Positions 25,680 to 35,128 of a stretch of 64,000 nt of DNA are shown piece by piece (position 1 is the stretch's first letter; every line of letters starts with the position of its first letter). Origin of the DNA: Anaerolineales bacterium (GTDB lineage: Bacteria > Chloroflexota > Anaerolineae > 4572-78 > J111); the NCBI GenBank assembly GCA_020634855.1, contig JACKAU010000019.1, forward strand, positions 62,001 through 126,000. The letters run 5' to 3'. A program made the position numbers and the translations under genes. The notes below the pieces were generated by a model. It saw only the letters and a program-made list of their open reading frames with translations, ran no database searches and was not told the origin of the DNA.

Positions 25680-26858
25680 CTAACTCTGCCCGTTGCCGGC
25701 AATCTCTTCGAAGCGCTGCTGCCAGCTCATGGTGGCGATGGTGCGGGCCTGGATGTCTTCTTCCACAATCTGCATTAGCAGCGTGACTTGCTCTTCGAGA
25801 CTTTTCGAATATTTATCGACTTCTTCAATCCGTTTTTGGACCACTTCGACGCTGCGCTCGAAATCGGTCAGGTGCGGCTCGATTTCCATACTGCGCTTTT
25901 GGAACCGCTGTTCGAGTTCGGCCTGGAACTTCTCAAACTCCGTCCGCTGGCGCTCTTCGGTCAATCGCTGCAATTCGCCGAAGCGGTGCTGCTCGTTTTT
26001 GAGGCGCTCTTGGAAATCTTGCAGCGAGGCCAGCGCCCGCCGGTTGAGCTGGTAATGCTCGGCGTATTTGCCCATATCGCGCCGGCTTTCGGCGATGTGG
26101 CGGGCCGCCGTTTCGGCCAGTTCCGACCAATCTTTGACCTGGCGCTCGCGTTGGGCAATCTGGTAGTCCAGATGCTCGCGGTGGCGGCGGATTTCCTCGC
26201 GCATGCCGTCGAGGGCGGCTTCGTACTTGGCAAACTGCGGAATTTTCTGCTCGACGATTTGTACTTTGGTTAGACTGCTGTCGGCTTTCTGATGGAGCTT
26301 CGGAATTTCGGCTTGAAGCTCGGTCAGGATGCGCATGTCGGAGCGGCGCTGGTCTTCCAGCAGGCGAATCGGTTTGACCCGGTCGTCGAGTTGCTTGCCC
26401 AAGGCTTCCAGCTTGGCTTGAAACTCGATGATGCTTTTGCTGAGGCGTTGGGACTCGGTGCGGGCCAGGGCGATTTGCTCATCGAACCGCTCCGTTTTTT
26501 CGACCTCGCGGCGGAGGGTGTTGAGGGCCTTGGTCTGATTTTCCACTTGCTGGGCGAGCATATTGCCGCTGTTGGTCGGATCGGCCTGAGCCGGTTGGAG
26601 CCGATGGATGCGCTGATCGATCATCTGCCGCATATCGTCCTTGACGCTGTTCAACTGCTCGTCGAGGTGGGCGATGCGGGCGATTTCGGCGTTGGCGTCA
26701 TCAAGTTGGGTCTCCAGCGACTCGATCCGGTGGGATTTCTCCTGGAGTTGATATTCTTGGGCTTCGACCCGCTGCTGAAGCTTGGCAATCAGGCTGTGGG
26801 ACTCCTGAATGCGCCGCTCCAAATATTCAAGCTGTGACGAGAGATGGGGCTGCTCCAT
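25680..26858 (-). CDS. Coiled-coil protein coupled to selB
   Basis: 392 residues, almost entirely heptad-rich and charged (for example LEYLERRIQESHSLIAKLQQ), without signal peptide or membrane helix, so probably a long cytosolic rod. No catalytic motif or family was recognised; SMC-hinge and ATPase motifs are absent. ATG 26858 has AAGGAG at spacing 10. It is directly upstream of selB with a two-base gap. That suggests co-expression, but a role in selenocysteine insertion would be speculation. Confidence 0.75.
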   Translation of the reverse strand: MEQPHLSSQLEYLERRIQESHSLIAKLQQRVEAQEYQLQEKSHRIESLETQLDDANAEIARIAHLDEQLNSVKDDMRQMIDQRIHRLQPAQADPTNSGNMLAQQVENQTKALNTLRREVEKTERFDEQIALARTESQRLSKSIIEFQAKLEALGKQLDDRVKPIRLLEDQRRSDMRILTELQAEIPKLHQKADSSLTKVQIVEQKIPQFAKYEAALDGMREEIRRHREHLDYQIAQRERQVKDWSELAETAARHIAESRRDMGKYAEHYQLNRRALASLQDFQERLKNEQHRFGELQRLTEERQRTEFEKFQAELEQRFQKRSMEIEPHLTDFERSVEVVQKRIEEVDKYSKSLEEQVTLLMQIVEEDIQARTIATMSWQQRFEEIAGNGQS

Positions 26859-26970
26859 CGTAACGATGCTCCTTCAAATAGTTGTCTGAATCGAGGGGGT
26901 GGGTAAGTTGTCCGGTCTGCGTAAATAATGTCATTGTAGCATGGGTTAGGGGCGGCGGCAAAGGCGACCA

Positions 26971-27048
26971 GGTGACGGTCACTGGGTCAAAATCAGCCAA
27001 CTGATCGGGGAAATCAAGGGCTGGGGCTTTTCGAAAGTGACCGTCACC
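26971..27048. repeat. 13-bp inverted repeat downstream of the aldo/keto reductase
   Basis: GGTGACGGTCACT (26971-26983) and its exact complement (27036-27048) lie in the noncoding 26859-27135 region. A second hairpin, GACTACGG/CCGTAGTC, is at 27088-27121, just after the aldo/keto reductase stop. No T tract follows. Confidence 0.6.
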
Positions 27049-27135
27049 TTTAATATTACGATTTTTGATGGCGGCGACGCTCGACTCGACTACGGGGTTG
27101 CCAAAGGGCAGCTCCGTAGTCGGGTTACTCCGCGC

Positions 27136-28152
27136 CTACGACGCCTGGCGGTCGGCGCCCTGCTGCTTGATCATCCAGCCGGGGTATTCCGGCGGCAGCG
27201 CGCTGACTTCATCGAGCCGGGCCAGGTCCGCCTCCGATAAGGTAATATCGGGGGCTTTGAGGTTGTCGGCTAACTGCTCAGCGTTTTTAGCCCCAACAAT
27301 GACGCTGGTGACGACATCCTGATGCAGCAGCCAGGCCAGGGCAATCTGGGCCATCGAACAGTCGTGGTTTTTGGCTACTTCGGCCAGGCCGTCGAGTACG
27401 CCGGGCAGCCGGTCGTGATTGACGGGCGGGAAATCGAACGTGGTGCGGCGGGCGCCCTCCGGTCCCTGCTGATTTTGATGAAACTTATCGGTGAGCAGCC
27501 CGCCGGCTAGCGGACTCCAAACCATTAGCCCCAATTTCTGATCTTTTAGCAGCGGCGCCAACTCGCGCTCTAAATCGCGCCCGGCGATGGTGTAATAGGC
27601 TTGCAGCGACTCGAAGCGAACCCAGTTATGCTGCTCCGAGCGGCCGATGGCCTTCATTAACTGCCACGCCGCCAGATTCGAGCAGCCGATGTAGCGAACC
27701 TTGCCCATCGTCACCAGATCGTCCATCGTGCGCAGAATCTCGTCGAACGGGGTCAGCGCGTCGAAACCGTGGATTTGGTAGAGGTCGATATAGTCGGTGC
27801 CGAGTCGTTCGAGGCTTTGGTTGACCTGATCCATGATATGCACCCGGGATAGCCCGGCGCCGTTGGGCTGATCGGTCATCCGGCCGCGCACTTTCGTGGC
27901 GACAATGACCTCGTGCCGCCGTTTGGCCAGGGCCTGCCCTAAAATCTGCTCCGATTGACCTCTGGAGTAGACGTTGGCCGTATCGAAGAAATTGACACCG
28001 GCCTCCACCGCCTGCGCCACCAAATTGTTGGCTGCGTCTTGCCCCTGCTGGCCGATGACCTCATAAAGGCCACGCCCGCCAAAAGTCATCGCCCCAAAGC
28101 ATAACTCCGAGACTAATAGACCGGTATTGCCCAGTTGTTTGTATTTCATCAT
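27136..28152 (-). CDS. Aldo/keto reductase
   Basis: 338 residues, NADPH-dependent TIM-barrel oxidoreductase of the YghZ/potassium-channel-beta-like group. Catalytic tetrad is visible: D57, Y62, K87 and the histidine in LYQIHGFD. The C-terminal NADP segment VIVGAKNAEQLADNL is present. Two adjacent ATGs (28152, 28149) compete; GGAGG is one base from the first and four from the second, so the second is probably used. Physiological substrate unknown. Confidence 0.9.
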   Translation of the reverse strand: MMKYKQLGNTGLLVSELCFGAMTFGGRGLYEVIGQQGQDAANNLVAQAVEAGVNFFDTANVYSRGQSEQILGQALAKRRHEVIVATKVRGRMTDQPNGAGLSRVHIMDQVNQSLERLGTDYIDLYQIHGFDALTPFDEILRTMDDLVTMGKVRYIGCSNLAAWQLMKAIGRSEQHNWVRFESLQAYYTIAGRDLERELAPLLKDQKLGLMVWSPLAGGLLTDKFHQNQQGPEGARRTTFDFPPVNHDRLPGVLDGLAEVAKNHDCSMAQIALAWLLHQDVVTSVIVGAKNAEQLADNLKAPDITLSEADLARLDEVSALPPEYPGWMIKQQGADRQAS

Positions 28153-28273
28153 TCCTCCAAGATGTTAGATTGAGATTAAGGTGTGGCTGAACACACGTCA
28201 CTTTGAATAGAAACGCACCAGAGATTATAGTGAGCCGCGTCGGCCATGTCCAGTAGGGTGCTTGACCTAACTT

Positions 28274-30871
28274 TTATTTCTGTGGAGTGTTCCCCACGGC
28301 CACACGGTCGAGGGCAACGGTAAAGGCCTGTTCCGAGCAGCGAACCACATCAAACTGAACCACAACTGTTTCCCCTCGCCACGCGCTTAAATCGAACGTG
28401 GTGAAAGCCCACCTTCCGAGCCGCCAACCCTCAACGGGAGGCGTCAGTCGGTGCAAGCGTCCACTCCCGGTCATGACATTGACAGCCAGCCGAGCGTCGT
28501 CAACCTTTGCGTTGGGAGCGGTGATGTTGTACCAAAATGACAGCGTAGGAGCCGTGGTGTGGGCTAGATCGACGGTCTGTTGCAGGAGCCACTGCTGGCC
28601 CGACCGACCCCTGGCGCAGCGGGTCGCTTCTCCCCGGCCTCGACCGAGCCGCACGGCAGCCTGGCCGTCGAGGGCGTCATTGGTTTGATCAACCTGGCCG
28701 GTCCAATTCCAGACATCCCAGACCTCACTGCCCTCAAAATCGCCGCTGCTGAGCCGGTTGTCGGCGGGCGCCACGGTCAGGGTGATCGCGCCGGAGGCGT
28801 CCACGGTTATCGAGCGTGGGGCCGGCCAACCGGCGAAACCGGGCGCGGCGGCTTGAACATCGTACGCGCCCGGCAGTAGGGCGATAGACCAGTCGCCGGT
28901 GGGGGTGGTGACCAAACTGAGTTGGGTTGCGCCGCCGGTGATGGTGACCGTGGCGTCGGGTACGAGCTGACCATCCGGCCCCAGCACAACGCCGCTGAGC
29001 GTTGCCCCGTCGATGATTTCGGTTGACGCTTGGGTGGTGGTTGGGGCGGCGGCCTGGTTACTGGCCCGGTCACGCGCCCGTACCGCAAAGCGATAGGCAT
29101 GCCCAATCTCGCCGGCAAATTCGGCCTGAGTCTCAGTGATTTCGGGTAGCCATATTGTTAACTCCTCCTCATCTCGCCCCACCCAAACCTCATAGCCGGC
29201 AATACCTGACCCGCGATCCTGACCCTGCCAGGTCACCACAAAGGTAGGCGGGCTGCTGGGCGGCAAGGGCGCGATGACGGTTTCGGGCGGGCGGGTGTCG
29301 CGTTCAACTAGCACGACGGGCGAGCCGCCGATGTGATAGCCGCTGTCTTCGGGATCAAACGCGTTTTGGTTGGTGGCGGGCGGCAAGGTCAGGGTGTAGC
29401 GCTCCGCTGCGGGGGATAGAGCCGTTTCGAGGCGAAAGTTACGCTGGTGGGGATCGATCCGGTAGAGGGTGGCGCTGTCGCCGGTGGCGCTGATGGTGGT
29501 GGTGACGGTCATCCCCTGCGTAGCCCAAGCGACCAGCACGCGAGCTTGGTCGGCGGGCCGATAAAAGGCCAGGCGGTCCTGCTCGTTGTTGCGCTCGCGC
29601 CACAGCGGGATGAGGTCATGGAACTGCTCCGCGGCCAGTTGATAGGCGGCGTAAGCGGGCCGCAGCGCACCCTCAGCCGGACTGCATACCGAGTCATCGA
29701 AATTTTGCCGCAGTCCATAAGCGGTCGAAGGGCCGTCGCCGCAGTCGTCGTGGAGCATAAAGTGGAAGTAGCGTTCGGCCCCATAGTAAAAGGCCAGCGC
29801 CGCGTGCTCGATTAGGTAGGCCGACTGCTCGGCCATCGTGCCGCGCCAGGGGGTGTCGGGGTTAACGTCGTGAGCGGTGGCCGGGTAATCATCCCACACG
29901 GCCAGGCCGCTCTCGGTGATCCAGATCGGCGTCTCGGCCAGGCCAAAGGCATCGAGCAGCGCCCGCGACTCTTGCAGCCGGGCTTCGCTGTTGTAGATGC
30001 TCCAGTAGTGATGCATCGAGAAGACATCGAAATAGGCCCGGTCGGGATCGCCGCCGGTCTGGCGGAGAAACTCGCCCAGCCAGCCGGGCTGCTCGTAAAA
30101 GGCCAGGCCGCCCAACGCCACGGTGGCCGTGGGATCGGCGGCTTTGATGGTTTTGTAGGCCACCTCCAGCAGCCGGTAGTACTCGCCTACCGAGCCACGC
30201 CAGAATAGATCATAGTCTGGCTCATTCCAAATCTCCCAATGGCGGATGCCCACGCCAGCAGCCCAGCCTTGCCGCCGGGCCAATTCGCCGCCGGGCCGGT
30301 AGCGCTCAACGGTGGCGGTAACGAAGGCGGCCCAGGCATTGGCGGGATTGACGGCTTTGCCGGGGGCTGGGTTATCCGTGCCGTCGGCAAAGATGGGCTG
30401 GTCGAGGCTGGTCGGCGGCAGCGTGGCCGTGCTGACTTCGATGGGGGTTTCGCGCAAGGGGAGATCGGCCTCGACAGTGGGGGCTGGAGCGACCGCCGGT
30501 TGGGCCTCCTCCGGCGGCGTGCCCATCAAGATGACCAGCGGCGTCAGTCCGTACTCAATCTCTTCGACCACCAGCGTATCATAATCGTGCTGGCCGCCCT
30601 CATGCGGGCCGGTATAGCCGCCCGCCGCCACCCAATGCCAATACAACGGCCAGCGATCCCACCTCGCCCCCGCGGCCAGCGCCCCCTGATAGCGGGCCTC
30701 ATCCGCCAAATGGTCGGGCGAACTGATAAAGGCCAGGCCGAAGCGGTCGTTGGCGATGGGGGCCGGTCGGGTCAGGAACCGGTAGATAGTCCAGCCGAGC
30801 AGAACGATCAGGATGACTGCGAGAGCGATGCTGGCAAATCTTACACGTTTAGAGTATGAGAATACATTCAT
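28274..30871 (-). CDS. Membrane-anchored GH-A clan glycoside hydrolase with accessory domains
   Basis: 865 residues. An N-terminal membrane helix (12-33) anchors an extracytoplasmic (beta/alpha)8 glycosidase, GH39/GH5-like. The acid/base is E217 in HWEIWNEPDYDLFW and the nucleophile E320 in PIWITESGLAVW; both are intact. After about residue 560 come a fibronectin-III-like domain (PPTFVVTWQGQDRGSGIAGY), a carboxypeptidase-regulatory-like beta domain (GVVLGPDGQLVPDATVTITG) and a C-terminal carbohydrate-binding-like beta-sandwich. A proline/threonine linker interrupts the barrel near 120-150. It follows the pseudo-glycosidase gene by 40 bases, likely one operon. Confidence 0.8.
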   Translation of the reverse strand: MNVFSYSKRVRFASIALAVILIVLLGWTIYRFLTRPAPIANDRFGLAFISSPDHLADEARYQGALAAGARWDRWPLYWHWVAAGGYTGPHEGGQHDYDTLVVEEIEYGLTPLVILMGTPPEEAQPAVAPAPTVEADLPLRETPIEVSTATLPPTSLDQPIFADGTDNPAPGKAVNPANAWAAFVTATVERYRPGGELARRQGWAAGVGIRHWEIWNEPDYDLFWRGSVGEYYRLLEVAYKTIKAADPTATVALGGLAFYEQPGWLGEFLRQTGGDPDRAYFDVFSMHHYWSIYNSEARLQESRALLDAFGLAETPIWITESGLAVWDDYPATAHDVNPDTPWRGTMAEQSAYLIEHAALAFYYGAERYFHFMLHDDCGDGPSTAYGLRQNFDDSVCSPAEGALRPAYAAYQLAAEQFHDLIPLWRERNNEQDRLAFYRPADQARVLVAWATQGMTVTTTISATGDSATLYRIDPHQRNFRLETALSPAAERYTLTLPPATNQNAFDPEDSGYHIGGSPVVLVERDTRPPETVIAPLPPSSPPTFVVTWQGQDRGSGIAGYEVWVGRDEEELTIWLPEITETQAEFAGEIGHAYRFAVRARDRASNQAAAPTTTQASTEIIDGATLSGVVLGPDGQLVPDATVTITGGATQLSLVTTPTGDWSIALLPGAYDVQAAAPGFAGWPAPRSITVDASGAITLTVAPADNRLSSGDFEGSEVWDVWNWTGQVDQTNDALDGQAAVRLGRGRGEATRCARGRSGQQWLLQQTVDLAHTTAPTLSFWYNITAPNAKVDDARLAVNVMTGSGRLHRLTPPVEGWRLGRWAFTTFDLSAWRGETVVVQFDVVRCSEQAFTVALDRVAVGNTPQK

Positions 30872-30911
30872 AGAGGTTCTGAGCAGACCTCAAAAGGGGT
30901 TCAAACATCAT

Positions 30912-32333
30912 TTACGGTTTAAGCGCTTCCAAGGCCGGCTTGGCGCTCAAGTCTGTGCGCCACAGGCCGAAGAAATACTCTTTGGTGAAGGGCCAGCCGG
31001 GCGGGGGTACAAAGTCGAAGGCGGTCCACAGGACCCAGCCGGCTAGCTCCTCGCTCTCGGCGGCGTCCACAAGCGCGGTCACATATTCGGCCTGAGCGGC
31101 TTCGTCTTGCGGCTCGTCGGGGTCGTCGGCCCAACTGTGGCTGCCGCCGGAGATGAGCAGCAGGGGTTTATCGGTTTTCTGGCGTAGAGCCTCGATGCGC
31201 GCCGGAAGTTCGGCCGGGTCGTCATAATGCTGTAAGGCCATGACATCGACATAGGGCGCGGTGGCCGCCGACTCGTCCCAGCCGGCGGTGATCAGATGGC
31301 GGGGATCGTGCTCTTTGATTAGCTCGGTGATGTGCGACAGCCAGGCCACCACCTGCGGTTCGGTGAAGCGGCTGTCGTCTTCTTTGAAATCGAAGTCGCC
31401 GCCGTTACGCACGTCCCAGGCCAGCAGGGTAGGCTCATTGCGATAGCGCCGGACGATGTAGGTGGTCTGGGCGTCGTAGTGTTCCCAGTCGGTGTACAGC
31501 GGGCGGAAGGTCAGGTCGGGCAAATCGTTGAGGGTCAGGATGAGCTTGAGGTCGCGGGCCTCGGCCAGGTCAAAGATAGTGTCGATGATTTCAAAAGCAG
31601 CTTCGTTGGGAATGGCATCTTCCGGCTGACAAGTGAAGAGCGGCTCATACCATAAGAAAATGCGGACGGTGTTGAAGCCGGCTTCCTTAATCGCCGTGAA
31701 TTCGTCGGTCATTTGGGCCGGATCGGCCTCATCGAAGAAGCGTTTCCACGGGGCGTGGCGGGGGTAGTAGTTTACGCCGCGCACGACAAAAGACTGCCCG
31801 TCAAGTTGCAACTGCTCGCCGGCCACGGTGACAAAATGAGTGGCGTCGGGGGTGGCGGTCGGCGCGGGATCGGGCCGCGGCGGCGAGTCGGACAGGCAGG
31901 CCGACGGCGTGGGTCGGGGCAGGGCATCGAGCCGGAAGAGGGCGTTGATCGCTTCCTGACGTTGCGAGTCGATGGCCAGGGCGGCGCGATATTGCTCAAC
32001 GGCCGCCGGGGTGTCCTCCTCGGCTTCCAGGGCCGCGCCGTAGTTGAAATGGACCGCATATTTCTTGCTCAGCAGCGGCTCTTCCCCACAGGATTGATCG
32101 GCCTCGATCAGTTTATCTAGGGTATCGAGCACCGCCGCCCAATCGCGGCCCCAGTTGGCGTCGATATCGGCGCAGGTGACCAGGGTAGTGGCGGCGGTCG
32201 GTTCGGTCAAGATCGGGGTAGGGCTGGCCGGTGGTGCGGTGGGCGAGTGTGGCGGGGTCGGCGTCGCGGCTCCGCAGGCGCTGACCAGCAAGGTGATCGC
32301 TAACAAGATGAAAGCAATATAATTTTTGCGCAT
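30912..32333 (-). CDS. Lipoprotein with catalytically dead GH5-like domain
   Basis: 473 residues. The lipobox is LLVSAC (C20), followed by a Pro/Thr linker, a TPR-like helical segment (about 55-140), a second Pro-rich linker, then a TIM-barrel resembling GH5/GH2 mannanases (LDGQSFVVRGVNYYPRHAPW; FNTVRIFLWYEP). The acid/base site reads AWDVRNGGDF, with G311 where NE(P/G) is expected. The nucleophile site reads LLLISGGSHSW, with G396 where a glutamate is expected. Both catalytic glutamates are therefore missing and it should bind rather than cleave glycans. It is upstream of the active GH-A enzyme at 28274-30871. Confidence 0.78.
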   Translation of the reverse strand: MRKNYIAFILLAITLLVSACGAATPTPPHSPTAPPASPTPILTEPTAATTLVTCADIDANWGRDWAAVLDTLDKLIEADQSCGEEPLLSKKYAVHFNYGAALEAEEDTPAAVEQYRAALAIDSQRQEAINALFRLDALPRPTPSACLSDSPPRPDPAPTATPDATHFVTVAGEQLQLDGQSFVVRGVNYYPRHAPWKRFFDEADPAQMTDEFTAIKEAGFNTVRIFLWYEPLFTCQPEDAIPNEAAFEIIDTIFDLAEARDLKLILTLNDLPDLTFRPLYTDWEHYDAQTTYIVRRYRNEPTLLAWDVRNGGDFDFKEDDSRFTEPQVVAWLSHITELIKEHDPRHLITAGWDESAATAPYVDVMALQHYDDPAELPARIEALRQKTDKPLLLISGGSHSWADDPDEPQDEAAQAEYVTALVDAAESEELAGWVLWTAFDFVPPPGWPFTKEYFFGLWRTDLSAKPALEALKP

Positions 32334-32387
32334 AGGGTAAAAATTATCTGCGCGGCAGAAGAATTGTCAAATTGCTAATTGAGTACA

Positions 32388-32484
32388 AGACCTTATAGGT
32401 TTCCGAGCGCTAACGCTAAAACGGCTATTGTCCGACCCGGAACAGGACGTTACCTCAAACGTCATCCGGAAACCTATAAGGTCT
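32388..32484. repeat. Structured element with 18-bp terminal inverted repeat
   Basis: AGACCTTATAGGTTTCCG (32388-32405) and its exact complement (32467-32484) enclose 61 bases containing smaller hairpins (GTCC/GGAC and GACGTT/AACGTC), like a cloverleaf. It begins seven bases after the gyrase-like gene stop (minus strand) and may end its transcript. Related half-motifs GACCTGACAGG and CCTGTCAGGTC occur near 58515 and 59365. Confidence 0.7.
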
Positions 32485-32490
32485 GATCTC

Positions 32491-34941
32491 TCACCCCGCT
32501 GTTTCCAGCGTCACCAACCGGGCTAGGCGATCCTTGCCTCGAATCGCCATGACGGACTGGCCTTTGTGGGTGCGGGCATATTTGGTAAACGCTCGGGCGT
32601 AAACGGTTTTGGTATTCTTTTTATCCGAAATCATCATGACCCGATCGCCTAAGCGCACCACCGCCGCTGCCGACACCGGCCCGGTTTCTTTACTGGTCGA
32701 TAAGGCGATGACGCCCTGACCGTAGCGGCCTTGCCGGGAAAAGGCGTCTAGGTCGGTGCGTTTGCCAAAGCCGTTTTCGCTGACGATGACCAACTCGGTT
32801 CGGGCTTTGACCGGTCCGGCGCCGACGACTTTGTCGCCTTTGCCCAACTTGATGCCCCACACCCCGGCCGCCGACAGCCCCATGGCTCGGACCTCCTCTT
32901 CAGCGAAGCGAATGCCCTGCCCGCCGGAGCTGACTAAAATGACGTCCCCTTCGCCGGGCGTGGTGAAGACGGTCAGCAACTTGTCGCCGGCATCCAGCCC
33001 CATGATTTCGACTTCGCTGCCGCGCAGGCTGCTCAGGTCACTCAACTGAACGCGTTTGACCCGACCCTGCTCAGAGACCAGGAAAAGATAACCGGCCGGC
33101 ATTTCTTGGGGTAAGGCCAGACCGGCCACGACATCATCGATTGGCTTGTGGCTGAATTCCTTCAAGGTCGGGCCATCGCCCAAGTCCGCACCGACCGGGA
33201 TCTGGTGCATGGGCGTGATCAAAGCGCGTCCGCCGGCGCCGAACAGGTAAAGTGTGTCTCGGGTACTGGCCGGCACGGCGACCGACAGCAGATCCTTCTG
33301 TCGGCCTCGGGCCGGGCCTAACATCCGCTCGGCCGGCCAACGGCAGATGTGACCGCTGTCGGTGACAACGACCACCACGGCCTCGTCCGGCACCAGGTCG
33401 CGGGCGGTAATCGGCTGTTCTTTGTCGGTGGCCTGATCGATGATTAAGGTCAACCGGGGGGAGCCATACTTTTCCTTAAGCTCGGCCAGTTCGGTCTTAA
33501 TCACCTCCAGTATCTTCTGGCGCGATTGCAGCAGGCCTTCCAGGTACTTGATCTGCTTGAGAACCTCTTTGTATTCCGTTTCGATTTTTTTGCGTTCCAG
33601 CGCGGCCAGTCGACGCAGCGGCATTTCCAGGATGGCGTTGGCCTGAATTTCGGTCAGATCAAATTTCTTGCGCAGATTGGCCCTGGCCGTCTCGACCGAG
33701 CGCGAACTGCGGATGGTTTGGATGACCTCATCTAGATTTTTCAGGGCAATTTGCAACCCTTCCAGAATATGCGCTCGCTTGCGAGCCTTGTCCAACTCGT
33801 ACTGGCTGCGCCGCTTAACCACCTCTTCGCGGTGCTCAATGAATAGGTTCAGCGCCCGCTTTAGGGTTAGCATCCGAGGTTCGCCATCGACCAGCCCTAA
33901 CATATTGACGCTAAACGTACTTTGCAGCGGCGTCATCTTAAACAACTGCTGTAAGACTTTTTTTGGTTTGACGGTACGAGTCAACTCAATGACCAGGCGC
34001 ATTCCCTGCCGGTCTGATTCGTCGCGCAAATCGACAATGCCTTCGATCTTGCCGTCGCGGGCCAGATCGGCGATTTTCTCGACCAGGTTAGCTTTGTTGG
34101 TCTGGTAAGGGAGTTCGGTAACGACTAGCCGGTTGCGATTGCGGCTCATCTCTTCGATGTGAACTTTGGCCTGAACGGTCAACCGCGCCCGGCCAACGGC
34201 GTAGCCGTTTTTGATGAGATCGTTATCGTCGGTCGTCTGGCCTTTGCCGGAAATGCCGTAGCGATAAATAATACCGCCGGTGGGAAAATCCGGCCCTTTG
34301 ATAAATTGGAGCAGGTCATCCAGATCGACATCTTTGTTTTTGATCAGTCGGTCAATCGTAAAGGTCAGCGCATCGCAGACCTCATTTAAGTTATGAGGCG
34401 GCACACTGGTCGCCATACCGACCGCAATACCTGACGCCCCATTGATCAGAAAATTGGGCAGTTTGGTGGGGAGAACCGTCGGCTCAGTCAGGCTGCCGTC
34501 GAAATTGTCATTAAAATCGACCGTATCTTTATCAAGATCGGCCATGACCTCATCGGTCACGGCGGCCATGCGAGCTTCGGTGTAGCGCATGGCCGCCGGT
34601 GGGTCGCCATCGACCGAGCCAAAGTTGCCCTGACCATCGACCAAGGGCGTTCGCATCGAAAAATCCTGGGCCATGCGCACCATCGAGTCGTACACCGCCG
34701 CGTCGCCGTGGGGGTGGTATTTGCCCAACACCTCACCGACAATCCGGGCGCTTTTGCGGTAAGGCTGGCTGGCGCGCAGCCCCATATCATACATGGCATA
34801 CAAAATACGCCGGTGGACGGGTTTCATGCCGTCGCGGACATCAGGCAGCGCCCGGGAGACGATGACGCTCATCGCGTAGTCGAGGTAGGCTTCCTGCATC
34901 TGCTGTTCAATGTCAACTTGTCGAACGATTCCAACTTCCAT
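32491..34941 (-). CDS. gyrA: DNA gyrase / topoisomerase IV subunit A
   Basis: DNA breakage-reunion subunit of a type IIA topoisomerase, 816 residues. The catalytic tyrosine is Y120 (AAMRYTEARM). The quinolone region reads KYHPHGDAAVYD, with alanine (A81) at the place of E. coli Ser83. The C-terminal beta-pinwheel is present, but the GyrA box is degenerate (FSRQGRYGQGV rather than QRRGGKG), so ParC-type function is possible. Start ATG 34941 has GGAGG. A promoter lies at 35009-35036. The partner B subunit is not in the window. Confidence 0.88.
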   Translation of the reverse strand: MEVGIVRQVDIEQQMQEAYLDYAMSVIVSRALPDVRDGMKPVHRRILYAMYDMGLRASQPYRKSARIVGEVLGKYHPHGDAAVYDSMVRMAQDFSMRTPLVDGQGNFGSVDGDPPAAMRYTEARMAAVTDEVMADLDKDTVDFNDNFDGSLTEPTVLPTKLPNFLINGASGIAVGMATSVPPHNLNEVCDALTFTIDRLIKNKDVDLDDLLQFIKGPDFPTGGIIYRYGISGKGQTTDDNDLIKNGYAVGRARLTVQAKVHIEEMSRNRNRLVVTELPYQTNKANLVEKIADLARDGKIEGIVDLRDESDRQGMRLVIELTRTVKPKKVLQQLFKMTPLQSTFSVNMLGLVDGEPRMLTLKRALNLFIEHREEVVKRRSQYELDKARKRAHILEGLQIALKNLDEVIQTIRSSRSVETARANLRKKFDLTEIQANAILEMPLRRLAALERKKIETEYKEVLKQIKYLEGLLQSRQKILEVIKTELAELKEKYGSPRLTLIIDQATDKEQPITARDLVPDEAVVVVVTDSGHICRWPAERMLGPARGRQKDLLSVAVPASTRDTLYLFGAGGRALITPMHQIPVGADLGDGPTLKEFSHKPIDDVVAGLALPQEMPAGYLFLVSEQGRVKRVQLSDLSSLRGSEVEIMGLDAGDKLLTVFTTPGEGDVILVSSGGQGIRFAEEEVRAMGLSAAGVWGIKLGKGDKVVGAGPVKARTELVIVSENGFGKRTDLDAFSRQGRYGQGVIALSTSKETGPVSAAAVVRLGDRVMMISDKKNTKTVYARAFTKYARTHKGQSVMAIRGKDRLARLVTLETAG

Positions 34942-35008
34942 TGTGACCTCCGTGGCGTCGGGCTATATTTAGGGCAAGAACAAGTATTCTATACAAGATA
35001 TAGGTAAT

Positions 35009-35036
35009 ATTATAAACCGATTTGTGTAGTTTTCAA
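35009..35036 (-). promoter_or_regulatory. Sigma-70-type promoter of the topoisomerase A gene
   Basis: On the minus strand, TTGAAA (35031-35036) and TATAAT (35009-35014) are 16 bases apart, predicting transcription from about 35002 and a 60-base leader. Confidence 0.6.
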
Positions 35037-35128
35037 CTTACCAGAACCAACCAAATTTGCCAAATTTTTCGCCTGTTTGATAATGAGTTGGCATTTTATG
35101 ATTTGTTTATAGAGTGAAGAGGAAAACG

